In this document: in pieces, positions 9,001-14,530 of the stretch
Position numbering within the stretch: position 1 is the first letter of the stretch
How the letters are laid out: the number at the start of each line of letters is the position of its first letter
NCBI GenBank assembly: GCA_910577765.1
Contig: CAJTOV010000095.1
Coordinates: 1 to 15,351, forward strand
From: an uncultured Lachnospiraceae bacterium
GTDB lineage: Bacteria; Bacillota; Clostridia; Lachnospirales; Lachnospiraceae
Reading direction: 5' to 3'
Length of the DNA stretch: 15,351 nt
Program-made: the position numbers and the translations under genes
The notes under the pieces: generated by a model
What the model was told of the DNA's origin: nothing
Databases searched by the model: none
The model's input: the letters and a program-made list of their open reading frames with translations, nothing else

Positions 9001-9962
9001 AGGTCCTTGTCTACGGTGGTACCGGCCTCGGCCAGGATCTCACCGGTGGAAAGATCTGCCACATCCTCGGCCAGCACGTGGCCCTTGATGCGGTTCTTAA
9101 AGTGAAGCTTCTTGTTGAACTTATATCTGCCTACCTTTGCCAGATCGTACCGTCTGGGGTCAAAGAACATACTGTTTAAAAGGCTCTCTGCACTGTCCAC
9201 GGATAAGGGCTCACCGGGACGGATCTTCTTGTACAGTTCCAAAAGACCATCCTGGTAGTTGTCAGAGGTATCCTTGCCAAAGCTTGCCAGAAGCTTGGGC
9301 TCTTCGCCAAACAGGTCAATGATCTCCGCGTTGGTGCCGTAGCCCAGGGCGCGGACAAGCACCGTCACCGGCACCTTGCGGGTCCGGTCCACACGGACGT
9401 AAAAAATGTCATTGGAGTCAGTCTCATATTCCAGCCATGCACCGCGGTTGGGGATCACCGTACAGGTAAACAGTTCTTTACCGATCTTATCATGTCCGAT
9501 TCCATAATAGATTCCCGGGGAACGGACCAGCTGGCTGACGATAACACGCTCCGCACCATTGATCACAAAGGAGCCTGTATCGGTCATCAGCGGAAGATCC
9601 CCCATGAAGATCTCATGTTCGTTAATCTCTTCCTTATCTTTATTGTAAAGTCTTACCTTTACCTTGAGAGGTGCTGCGTAAGTGGCGTCACGTTCCTTAC
9701 ATTTTTCAATGGTATCTATAGTAGATTTAATTTCATTTCTGCATAAGGTAAAACCGACAAATTCCAGACTCAGGTGGCCCGCAAAATCGGAGATGGGGGA
9801 AATATCCTCAAATACTTCTTTTAACCCTTCATCAAGGAACCACTGATAGGAGTCTTTCTGAATCTCAATCAGGTTCGGCATCTCAAGAACTTCCTTTTGT
9901 CTTGAGTAGCTCATTCTAAGGCTTTTCCCGGATGTCACCGGACGCATTCTGCTTTTCTCCAT
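6087..9962 (-). CDS. rpoB: DNA-directed RNA polymerase subunit beta
   Basis: This is the beta subunit of RNA polymerase, 1291 residues from the chosen start. The frame continues upstream to an ATG at 10044-10046, but that ATG overlaps the promoter -10 box and cannot be in the message. The ATG at 9960-9962 (MEKSRMRPVT) has AGGGGTG (complement of 9971-9977) 8 nt upstream, so I start there. The rifampicin-pocket segment runs SSQLSQFMDQNN, then PLSELTHKRRLSALGPGG; D500, H510 and S515 (E. coli D516, H526, S531) are the sensitive-type residues. The catalytic GDKMAGRHGNKG has lysines K948 and K956. The protein ends in an acidic tail: 22 of the last 37 residues are Asp or Glu. rplJ-rplL, the usual upstream genes, are replaced by a divergent gene of unknown function. 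Confidence 0.98.
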   Translation of the reverse strand: MEKSRMRPVTSGKSLRMSYSRQKEVLEMPNLIEIQKDSYQWFLDEGLKEVFEDISPISDFAGHLSLEFVGFTLCRNEIKSTIDTIEKCKERDATYAAPLKVKVRLYNKDKEEINEHEIFMGDLPLMTDTGSFVINGAERVIVSQLVRSPGIYYGIGHDKIGKELFTCTVIPNRGAWLEYETDSNDIFYVRVDRTRKVPVTVLVRALGYGTNAEIIDLFGEEPKLLASFGKDTSDNYQDGLLELYKKIRPGEPLSVDSAESLLNSMFFDPRRYDLAKVGRYKFNKKLHFKNRIKGHVLAEDVADLSTGEILAEAGTTVDKDLATRIQDAAVPYVYIQGPERNHKVLSNLMVDLAAYAEFAPEEAGITELVYYPVLKTILEEAGGDQDLLKDLVRRNVSELVPKHITKEDIIASINYNMHLEGEIGNSDDIDHLGNRRIRAVGELLQNQYRIGLSRMERVVRERMTTQDIDGITPQSLINIKPVTAAVKEFFGSSQLSQFMDQNNPLSELTHKRRLSALGPGGLSRDRAGFEVRDVHYTHYGRMCPIETPEGPNIGLINSLATYARVNQYGFIEAPYRIVDKTDPANPRVTDQVVYLTADEEDNFIVAQANTPLDEEGHFVHNNVSGRFREETSEFQKKNIDLMDVSPKMVFSVATSMIPFLENDDANRALMGSNMQRQAVPLLKTEAPVVGTGIEAKAAVDSGVCVLARHAGVVERSASNEIIIRRDDNGAKDVYHLTKFKRSNQSNCYNQKPVVFKGNHVEAGEVIADGPSTENGEIALGKNPLIGFMTWEGYNYEDAVLLSERLVQEDVYTSVHIEEYEAESRDTKLGPEEITRDVPGVGDDALKDLDERGIIRIGAEVRAGDILVGKVTPKGETELTAEERLLRAIFGEKAREVRDTSLKVPHGAYGIIVDAKVFTRENGDDLAPGVNQTVRIYIAQKRKISVGDKMAGRHGNKGVVSRVLPVEDMPFLPNGRPLDIVLNPLGVPSRMNIGQVLEIHLSLAAKALGFNIATPVFDGANEIDIMDALDVANDYVNTSWEEFEEKYTGILKQDVLDYLGANLEHRELWKGVTLSRDGKVRLRDGRTGEYFDSPVTIGHMHYLKLHHLVDDKIHARSTGPYSLVTQQPLGGKAQFGGQRFGEMEVWALEAYGASYTLQEILTVKSDDVVGRVKTYEAIIKGENIPEPGVPESFKVLLKELQSLGLDVSVLRDDGTEVEIGENIDYGETDLRSIIEGDRNYNQEESFGAYGYQQQEFEGGELVDVDEDAENDDDYEDDPDLDDFEESSFDEEE

Positions 9963-10044
9963 TGACGTTTCACCCCTGTTTTCTAAGTTTTTATGGCTGC
10001 TTTTGGGCGCAAAATGCCCATGATGCCACAATAGTGCACACTCC

Positions 10045-10073
10045 ATAATAACATAGCCTTGTCAAGGTGTCAA
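10045..10073 (-). promoter_or_regulatory. Sigma-A promoter of rpoBC
   Basis: On the minus strand, TTGACA (complement of 10068-10073) is followed by a 17-nt spacer and TATTAT (complement of 10045-10050). This is a perfect -35, optimal spacing and a one-mismatch -10. The predicted transcript start is near 10038, giving a leader of about 75 nt before the rpoB ATG. The leader contains a small stem, TGGGC/GCCCA (10004-10020), with no U-run, so it shows no obvious attenuator. Confidence 0.9.
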
Positions 10074-10083
10074 GTTTTTTCTC

Positions 10084-10112
10084 TTGCAAAATCCCCCGAA
10101 AAATGCTATACT
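10084..10112 (+). promoter_or_regulatory. Sigma-A promoter of the 156-aa protein gene, back to back with the rpoB promoter
   Basis: TTGCAA (10084-10089), a 17-nt spacer and TATACT (10107-10112) face away from rpoB. Ten base pairs separate the two -35 boxes, so polymerases bound at the two promoters would be close enough to interfere or to share a regulator. The predicted leader to the ATG at 10180 is about 60 nt. Confidence 0.82.
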
Positions 10113-10179
10113 ATTGACGCAGCTTATACCTTGCCGGGTGGCGGCTGCTATACAACACGACTGGATGGAGGGGTTCCCC

Positions 10180-10650
10180 ATGAACACATTTTTAAATGTC
10201 TTACTTATTATTCTGGCAATCGTCCTGGTTGCCCTGGTGGTACTGTATTTCCTGGGAAGGAAGATGGAAAAGCGGCAGGTGGAGCAGCAGCAGATGCTGG
10301 AAGCAGCGGCCCAGACGGTTTCCATGCTGATTATTGATAAAAAGAAGTTAAAGATCAAGGACGCCGGACTTCCCAAGATTGTCGGCGAACAGACTCCCTG
10401 GTACATGAAGTGGGCCAAGCTTCCCATTGTCAAGGCCAAGGTAGGTCCCAAGGTTATGACCCTGATTGCCGATGAGAAGGTGTTCGCCTCCCTTCCGGTG
10501 AAGACGGAAGCCAAGGTAGTGGTCAGCGGTCTCTACATCACTGCCATCAAGAGTGTCCGGGGCGGCGCGGTTCCGGCACCGCCGAAAAAGAAAGGATTCT
10601 TCGCAAAGGTGTTTAAGAAGGATCAGGACAACAAAAACAAGAAGAAATAG
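10180..10650 (+). CDS. Membrane-anchored conserved protein of unknown function (156 aa), divergent from rpoB
   Basis: The start is ATG 10180-10182, with GGAGGGG (10167-10173) 6 nt upstream; the frame could open earlier, but the -35 box at 10084 excludes that. Residues 4-25 (FLNVLLIILAIVLVALVVLYF) form one hydrophobic helix, followed directly by GRKMEKR. By the positive-inside rule the rest faces the cytoplasm. A short charged helix (about 28-47) leads into a compact, probably beta-rich domain, about residues 48-128: a strand-like MLIIDKKKLKIKD, then PIVKAKVGPKVMTLIADEKV and VVVSGLYITAIKS. The last 21 residues are strongly basic and Lys-rich (PPKKKGFFAKVFKKD, then NKNKKK), possibly contacting membrane or nucleic acid. 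I recognise it only as a type of hypothetical protein seen in Lachnospiraceae; no function is known to me. It is a single-gene unit with its own promoter and terminator. Confidence 0.88.
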   Translation: MNTFLNVLLIILAIVLVALVVLYFLGRKMEKRQVEQQQMLEAAAQTVSMLIIDKKKLKIKDAGLPKIVGEQTPWYMKWAKLPIVKAKVGPKVMTLIADEKVFASLPVKTEAKVVVSGLYITAIKSVRGGAVPAPPKKKGFFAKVFKKDQDNKNKKK

Positions 10651-10681
10651 TATAAGTACCGGATTCCCCCAGGTACACTGT

Positions 10682-10720
10682 AACGGGCCTGCCGCAATTT
10701 TGCGGCAGACCCGTTTTGTT
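10682..10720 (+). terminator. Strong intrinsic terminator after the 156-aa protein gene
   Basis: AACGGG-C-CTGCCGCA (10682-10696), loop ATTT, TGCGGCAG-A-CCCGTT (10701-10715): 14 base pairs with one mismatch, followed by TTGTT. An outer pair, TACCGG (10657-10662) with CCGGTA (10721-10726), could extend the structure. The T-run serves the + strand. The convergent DUF1934 gene also runs into this hairpin from the other side, where the following sequence is poor in T, so termination there would be weaker. Confidence 0.9.
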
Positions 10721-10758
10721 CCGGTATCTAATTTCAGACAAAGCGGTCTTATGGGTGT

Positions 10759-11205
10759 TTATGGGCGGAGGCTTAACCGGGCCTTCTCCAGAGAGCTGAC
10801 GTCCAGGCAGATGCTGCTGTCGGAAACGTGCTCGTAGTTAATGTCCAGGCCGTAGCTGACAGAGACTTTCAGGCTGTCCTCCTGGGTATCGATCTGGATG
10901 CGACTGGTGCCGATCTCAATGACCATCTCCCCCAGGGGCGTGATGTAGCGGGCCATCTTCTTCTGGCCCTGCTCAAAGATCATGTCGGCATTGGTGATTC
11001 CCTGCTTGCGGATCTCCATCATATCCGGTGTGATCTTGACCATATTGCGGATGCTGCCTTCAAATCCTTCTACCACCTCATCGTAAAATACGTAATGTTT
11101 GCCGTTTCTCCAGTAGTATTCCCCGGTGGTGATCACTTCCACGTCTTCCTGGTCCCCGTCCATGGTGCGGAGGCCGCTGATCCGGATCAGTACGTCTCTG
11201 GTCAT
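10759..11205 (-). CDS. DUF1934 (YwiB-like) beta-barrel protein
   Basis: This 148-residue protein matches the DUF1934 / YwiB family, small soluble proteins with a calycin-like beta-barrel whose ligand and role are unknown. Diagnostic features are the opening VLIRISGLRTMDGDQEDVEV, then TTGEYYWRNGKHYVFYDE, the central NADMIFEQGQKKMARYITPLG, and the end-of-barrel LKVSVSYGLDINYEHVSD. Family length is usually about 140-150 residues, so the protein is complete. It has no signal peptide or membrane segment. The ATG at 11203-11205 has only a modest AAAGGATG about 9-11 nt upstream. The gene lies 33 nt after murI on the same strand and closes the ddl-murI cluster. A cell-envelope link is suggested by context only. 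Some members appear as lipocalin/fatty-acid-binding-like in automatic annotation, which is not evidence of function. Confidence 0.88.
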   Translation of the reverse strand: MTRDVLIRISGLRTMDGDQEDVEVITTGEYYWRNGKHYVFYDEVVEGFEGSIRNMVKITPDMMEIRKQGITNADMIFEQGQKKMARYITPLGEMVIEIGTSRIQIDTQEDSLKVSVSYGLDINYEHVSDSSICLDVSSLEKARLSLRP

Positions 11206-11238
11206 GATGGCTCACATCCTTTCATCTTCTATTCTGGC

Positions 11239-12141
11239 CTAATAGTTCTCAATATCAATCTTGCGGGTCTCCCGGACCTGGTTGGGCAGAATGGCCGCGG
11301 CGAAGCTGGTGAATTTCTCTGCCAGGTCACTGACGTAGAACTGGTACTTCTCCCCTTCCATGCAGGCATCCGGTTCCCGGTTAAGATCGTGGGCCTTCAA
11401 AAGGTCCCGCAGCTCCAGGGCAGTCTCGTAAGCCGGATTCACCAGGGTCACCGCATCCCCCATCAGCCGCCCCAGGGTGGACCGCAGCAGGGGGTAATGG
11501 GTACAGCCCAGCACCAGGGTGTCAATGTATTTCCCTTTCAGAACACTGAGATAGCGGGAGGCGATCTCATCGGTAACCGAATCGTGGAGAAGCCCCTCCT
11601 CCACCAGAGGCACAAACAGGGGGCAGGCCTTGCCGATTACCTGGGTCTGTGGCCCCAGCTTACGGATCACTTCCGTATAAATGCCGCTGCCGATGGTGCC
11701 TTCCGTGCCGATGACCCCGATCCGCCCGTTGCGGGTGGCGGAAACCGCAGTCCGGGCACCGGCATTGATGACCCCGATCACCGGGATATCCGTCTCTGCC
11801 TGGATGGTCTCCAGGGCATAGGCGCTGGCTGTATTGCAGGCTATCACAATGGCCTTTACGTCCTTGGTTCTTAAAAACCGCACCACCTGCCGGGAATACC
11901 GGACAATGGTATCCTTTGATTTGCTCCCATAGGGCAGCCTGGCCGTATCTCCAAAATAGATCAGCCGTTCTTCCGGAATCTGGCGCATGATTTCCCTGGC
12001 CACGGTCAGGCCCCCTACGCCGGAATCAAATACGCCAACCGGTGCATTCCGCTTCCGGTCCGGTATGCCCAGGGTGTCCGCCGTACTGTCTTCCAGGGAC
12101 TGCCCGTCCGGCCCCTGGACCCACGGAGGTTTTCTGTTCAT
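11239..12141 (-). CDS. murI: Glutamate racemase
   Basis: It converts L-glutamate to the D-glutamate used in the second residue of the peptidoglycan stem peptide, in the cytoplasm and without cofactor. The two catalytic cysteines are visible: C102 in VIACNTASA and C213 in VLGCTHYPLL. The N-terminal substrate loop GVFDSGVGGLTV (36-47, with D39-S40) and YFGDTARLPYG (62-72) are also present. At 300 residues it is longer than the usual 260-270. The excess is an N-terminal extension of about 33 polar residues before PVGVFDSG. The ATG at 12139-12141 is supported by AAAGGGG 8 nt upstream, and I found no start codon nearer the conserved core, so the extension appears real. In some racemases an N-terminal addition mediates control by a cell-wall precursor, but the similarity is not established here. 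It lies 35 nt after ddl. Confidence 0.97.
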   Translation of the reverse strand: MNRKPPWVQGPDGQSLEDSTADTLGIPDRKRNAPVGVFDSGVGGLTVAREIMRQIPEERLIYFGDTARLPYGSKSKDTIVRYSRQVVRFLRTKDVKAIVIACNTASAYALETIQAETDIPVIGVINAGARTAVSATRNGRIGVIGTEGTIGSGIYTEVIRKLGPQTQVIGKACPLFVPLVEEGLLHDSVTDEIASRYLSVLKGKYIDTLVLGCTHYPLLRSTLGRLMGDAVTLVNPAYETALELRDLLKAHDLNREPDACMEGEKYQFYVSDLAEKFTSFAAAILPNQVRETRKIDIENY

Positions 12142-12176
12142 AACAATTTCCCCTTTATCTTAGGATTCAATGGCCG

Positions 12177-13235
12177 TTACCGCTCAAATGCCAGGGAAAT
12201 CAGCCGGTCAATTAACTGATCTTTGGGAATCCCTGCCGCCTCCCACAGCATGGGATACATGCTGATGGCCGTAAAGCCGGGAAGGGTATTGATCTCGTTA
12301 AACACCACTTCCCCCTGCCGGGTCACGAAGAAATCCACACGGGCCAGACCATAGCCGTCCACGGCATTGAAAATACGCTCCGCTGCCCTGCGCACCTGCT
12401 GTGCAGAATCGCCGGGAAGCTCCGGGCCGATGACGGTGCGGGAATCTTCATTAAAATACTTGGCCTCATAATCATAGAATTCGGCTGCCGCCAGAATCTC
12501 TCCCACGCCGGAGGATTCCACCGGCTTCTGGCCGCCCCCCAGGACGGCGCATTCCACTTCATGGCCTGTGATGGTCTCTTCCACCAGAATCTTCCGGTCA
12601 TGGCCGGCTGCTTCCTTAAGACCTGCCAGAAGCTCCTGCCGGTTCCCGGCCTTGGTAATGCCCCGGGAAGAGCCTGCGCTGGAGGGCTTGACAAATACCG
12701 GGTAGGAAAGCTGCTCCTCCACCTGCCGGACAACCCCATCCGCATCCTTCTTAAGCTCCCAGACCATCACCGGGATATATCTGGCCTGACGGATACCCAG
12801 ACGGTCCACAATCCCTTTGGTGTACAGCTTATCCATGGACACGGCGGATGCCAGCACGCCGCATCCCACATAGGGAATCCGCGCCAGCTCCAGAAGGCCC
12901 TGGACGGTTCCGTCCTCGCCATAAGGGCCGTGAAGCACCGGGAACACCACATCCACCGGCACATTCCGGCTGCTGCCCTTTTCTGTCAGGATCACGCACT
13001 GTTTTGTGGCATCCGGGGACAGAATGGCCTCTGTGGTACTTTCCTTCCAGGCGCCGGACCGGACAGCCTCCAGGGAGTCTGCCTTCAGCCAGTGGCCTTC
13101 TTCTGTGATCCCTATGAGAAGCAGCTCATACCGGGACTGGTCAATCTGTCCGATCACATTGGCGGCAGACATGCAGGACACCAGGTGCTCCGATGACTGG
13201 CCGCCGAACAGCACTGCAATTCGTTTCTTTTCCAT
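12177..13235 (-). CDS. ddl: D-alanine--D-alanine ligase
   Basis: This cytoplasmic ATP-grasp enzyme joins two D-alanines for the peptidoglycan stem peptide. The frame could open at 13373, but the ATG at 13233-13235 has a perfect AGGAGG (complement of 13245-13250) 9 nt upstream and begins directly with KKRIAVLFGG, giving 352 residues. Signatures in order: FGGQSSEHLVS (10-20), HGPYGEDG (102-109), ATP-binding KPSSAGSSRG (183-192), omega-loop FYDYEAKY (253-260), and metal ligands D301, E314 and N316 in NEINTLPGF. The Tyr-containing FYDYEAKY is the D-Ala-D-Ala type; the His-containing loop of D-Ala-D-lactate (VanA-type) ligases is absent, so this does not look like a glycopeptide-resistance ligase. 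One small oddity is EHLVS where EHEVS or EHDVS is usual. It is first in the ddl-murI-DUF1934 cluster. Confidence 0.97.
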   Translation of the reverse strand: MEKKRIAVLFGGQSSEHLVSCMSAANVIGQIDQSRYELLLIGITEEGHWLKADSLEAVRSGAWKESTTEAILSPDATKQCVILTEKGSSRNVPVDVVFPVLHGPYGEDGTVQGLLELARIPYVGCGVLASAVSMDKLYTKGIVDRLGIRQARYIPVMVWELKKDADGVVRQVEEQLSYPVFVKPSSAGSSRGITKAGNRQELLAGLKEAAGHDRKILVEETITGHEVECAVLGGGQKPVESSGVGEILAAAEFYDYEAKYFNEDSRTVIGPELPGDSAQQVRRAAERIFNAVDGYGLARVDFFVTRQGEVVFNEINTLPGFTAISMYPMLWEAAGIPKDQLIDRLISLAFER

Positions 13236-13277
13236 AGATTTGATCCTCCTGATGGACCCGGCTTTATGGCAGGGGCT

Positions 13278-13299
13278 GGGACCGGACAAGTCCGGGCCC
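13278..13299 (-). other. GC-rich hairpin in the ddl leader
   Basis: The region reads GGG-A-CCGGAC-AA-GTCCGG-G-CCC on the + strand: nine pairs with one mismatch and a two-base loop. It lies about 43 nt upstream of the ddl ATG and inside the roughly 150-nt leader predicted from the promoter at 13391. No T-run follows on either strand, so it is not a plain terminator. It could affect message stability or translation, but nothing in the sequence shows a ligand-binding structure. Confidence 0.5.
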
Positions 13300-13390
13300 G
13301 GCTCTGGCTGCGGGCACATCTTACTAAAATATATGTAGGAACCAGGTCCAATGGGCCTTAAGTTTCTTTTCATTGAGACAGTCAGGTTTA

Positions 13391-13399
13391 ATTATACCA
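13391..13399 (-). promoter_or_regulatory. Extended -10 promoter, probably for ddl-murI-DUF1934
   Basis: On the minus strand this reads TGG-TATAAT: a perfect -10 with the TGn extension. No good -35 stands at 17 nt (TTTTTA), which is acceptable for an extended -10 promoter. A TTGACA (complement of 13405-13410) lies only 7 nt upstream, too close to pair with this -10. The leader to the ddl ATG would be about 150 nt. Confidence 0.6.
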
Positions 13400-13462
13400 T
13401 ATATGTCAATACTTAAAAACAGGGAATTCAATGAATGTTTAAAACTGACGGAGGAACATAGT

Positions 13463-14179
13463 ATGGTTGGGAATACAGGGCATGGTTACATACAGCAGGC
13501 ACGGAAGTGCTTCTTTCTAAGCCTGGGGTGCTTTCTGGTTATGGGGCTGCTTCTATGCGGCGAGAGCCGGCGGGTCCAGGAGATTCTGGCGGCGCGGATT
13601 TCCCCGGCAGTGCTGCGGTTTCATGTGCTGGCGGAAAGCGACGGCAGGCGCGACCAGGCAGTGAAGCTTCAGGTGCGGAGCCTGCTTCTGGATTATGTAA
13701 GGGAACGGCTTCCGTCTGCGGCAGACCGGGAGGACACGGTCCGGTTCGTAAGGGAGCATACAGAGGAGATGGAGGCGGCGGCAGACCGGTACCTGCGGCA
13801 GCAGGGAATGGATTACCAGGCCAGGCTGGAGATTACCAGCTGTTATTTTCCGGCCCGGGCTTATGGGAATTTCACCTTCCCCTGCGGGTATTACGATGCG
13901 GTCCGGGTCACCCTGGGCTCGGGCAGGGGACACAACTGGTGGTGCGTCATGTATCCCCAGTTCTGTTTTCTGGATGTGGACTGTGAAGCAGGCACCGCCG
14001 GGCCGGAGGATTCCCCCGGCCCGGATGCACTCCGGAGCATACTGGAAACGGACGATTATGCTGCACTGGAAGATAGCCGTCCCAAAATCCAGGTGGGGTT
14101 TCGGCTGGCGGATGTGTGGCGGCGTGGAAAAAATGCTTCTGTTGCAGTTCCCTCTTCCCATAGCTCTGCCGCAGAATAG
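13463..14179 (+). CDS. spoIIR: Stage II sporulation protein R
   Basis: SpoIIR is made in the forespore and exported to the space between the two cells, where it activates the SpoIIGA protease that matures sigma-E in the mother cell. This role is known from Bacillus. The ATG at 13463-13465 has GGAGG (13450-13454) 8 nt upstream. The longer reading from TTG at 13373 lacks such a site, so the protein is 238 residues. Residues 16-32 (CFFLSLGCFLVMGLLLC) form the export signal or membrane anchor. The family core follows: RFHVLAESDGRRDQAVKLQV (52-71), and YFPARAYGNFTFPCGYYDAV (128-147), then LGSGRGHNWWCVMYP and QFCFLDVD (to 173). All are characteristic. The C-terminal 65 residues are variable. It is a single gene divergent from ddl; in Bacillus the gene is under sigma-F, but I could not find a clear sigma-F site here. 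Confidence 0.95.
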   Translation: MVGNTGHGYIQQARKCFFLSLGCFLVMGLLLCGESRRVQEILAARISPAVLRFHVLAESDGRRDQAVKLQVRSLLLDYVRERLPSAADREDTVRFVREHTEEMEAAADRYLRQQGMDYQARLEITSCYFPARAYGNFTFPCGYYDAVRVTLGSGRGHNWWCVMYPQFCFLDVDCEAGTAGPEDSPGPDALRSILETDDYAALEDSRPKIQVGFRLADVWRRGKNASVAVPSSHSSAAE

Positions 14180-14180
14180 A

Positions 14181-14227
14181 TGAAAAGCAGAGGCGCTCCT
14201 GAAAGACGGGAACGCCTCTGCTTTTCA
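14181..14227. terminator. Bidirectional terminator between spoIIR and the decayed AlbA_2 gene
   Basis: Perfect 15-bp arms, TGAAAAGCAGAGGCG (14181-14195) and its complement (14213-14227), enclose 17 nt. Each strand ends its stem in CTTTT, so it can act in both directions. It starts one base after the spoIIR stop and its right arm contains the TGA stop of the convergent minus-strand frame. Confidence 0.85.
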
Positions 14228-14530
14228 CCGGCTGGTCAGCCGGTAGGTTCTGTTTCTGTTTTTTCCGATTGCATCAACATCCGGCATCTCTGCTATAATC
14301 CCCCGTGTTCTTGATACACTTAACCCTGTCTCCTGGGCAAGATCGGATAATTTGGACTCACCATGGGCGCAAAGAAACCTTCTAATTCTGTTTTTATGTG
14401 TTTCTATTTTAGAACCGGTACTTTTATCGCCTGTTTTTACTGGCTTATGAATGGTTCCATACGAAATCTCCGGGTTGGCGTCCGCATTTCCTTTCTGTCC
14501 CGCCACAAACGGAAGCGTCAGAATCGTCCT
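14225..14530 (-). pseudogene. C-terminal remnant of an AlbA_2 (Schlafen-like) ATP-binding protein: linker and winged helix
   Basis: From the junction at about 14530 the frame reads RTILTLPFVAGQ, a variable linker, then a winged-helix-like domain (KNRIRRFLCAHGESKLSDLA, QETGLSVSRTRGIIAEM) and the ending NRTYRLTSR. The family ends in exactly this way: a 'DRTxLTLxF' strand closing the ATPase-like domain, a linker, a small DNA-binding-type helix-turn-helix, and 'NRTYRL'. It is out of frame with the N-terminal piece that precedes it. A GTG at 14504-14506 could in principle start a 93-residue protein, but it sits in the middle of a conserved strand and I see no ribosome site, so expression is doubtful. 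Alternatively it may be taken for a small winged-helix regulator; the family match to the other half makes that unlikely. Confidence 0.75.

Noticed and set aside
10044..10046. Upstream ATG as rpoB start (28 more residues)
   Set aside because: It overlaps the -10 box TATTAT, so it cannot be transcribed from that promoter, and has no ribosome site.
12177..13235. Glycopeptide-resistance ligase (Van type)
   Set aside because: The omega loop reads FYDYEAKY, as in D-Ala-D-Ala ligases, and no vanH, vanX, vanT or regulator genes are nearby.
13380..13462. Sigma-F type promoter for spoIIR
   Set aside because: GGGAATTCA at 13422 resembles part of a -10, but no matching -35 stands at 14-16 nt. Expected from biology, but not shown by the sequence.
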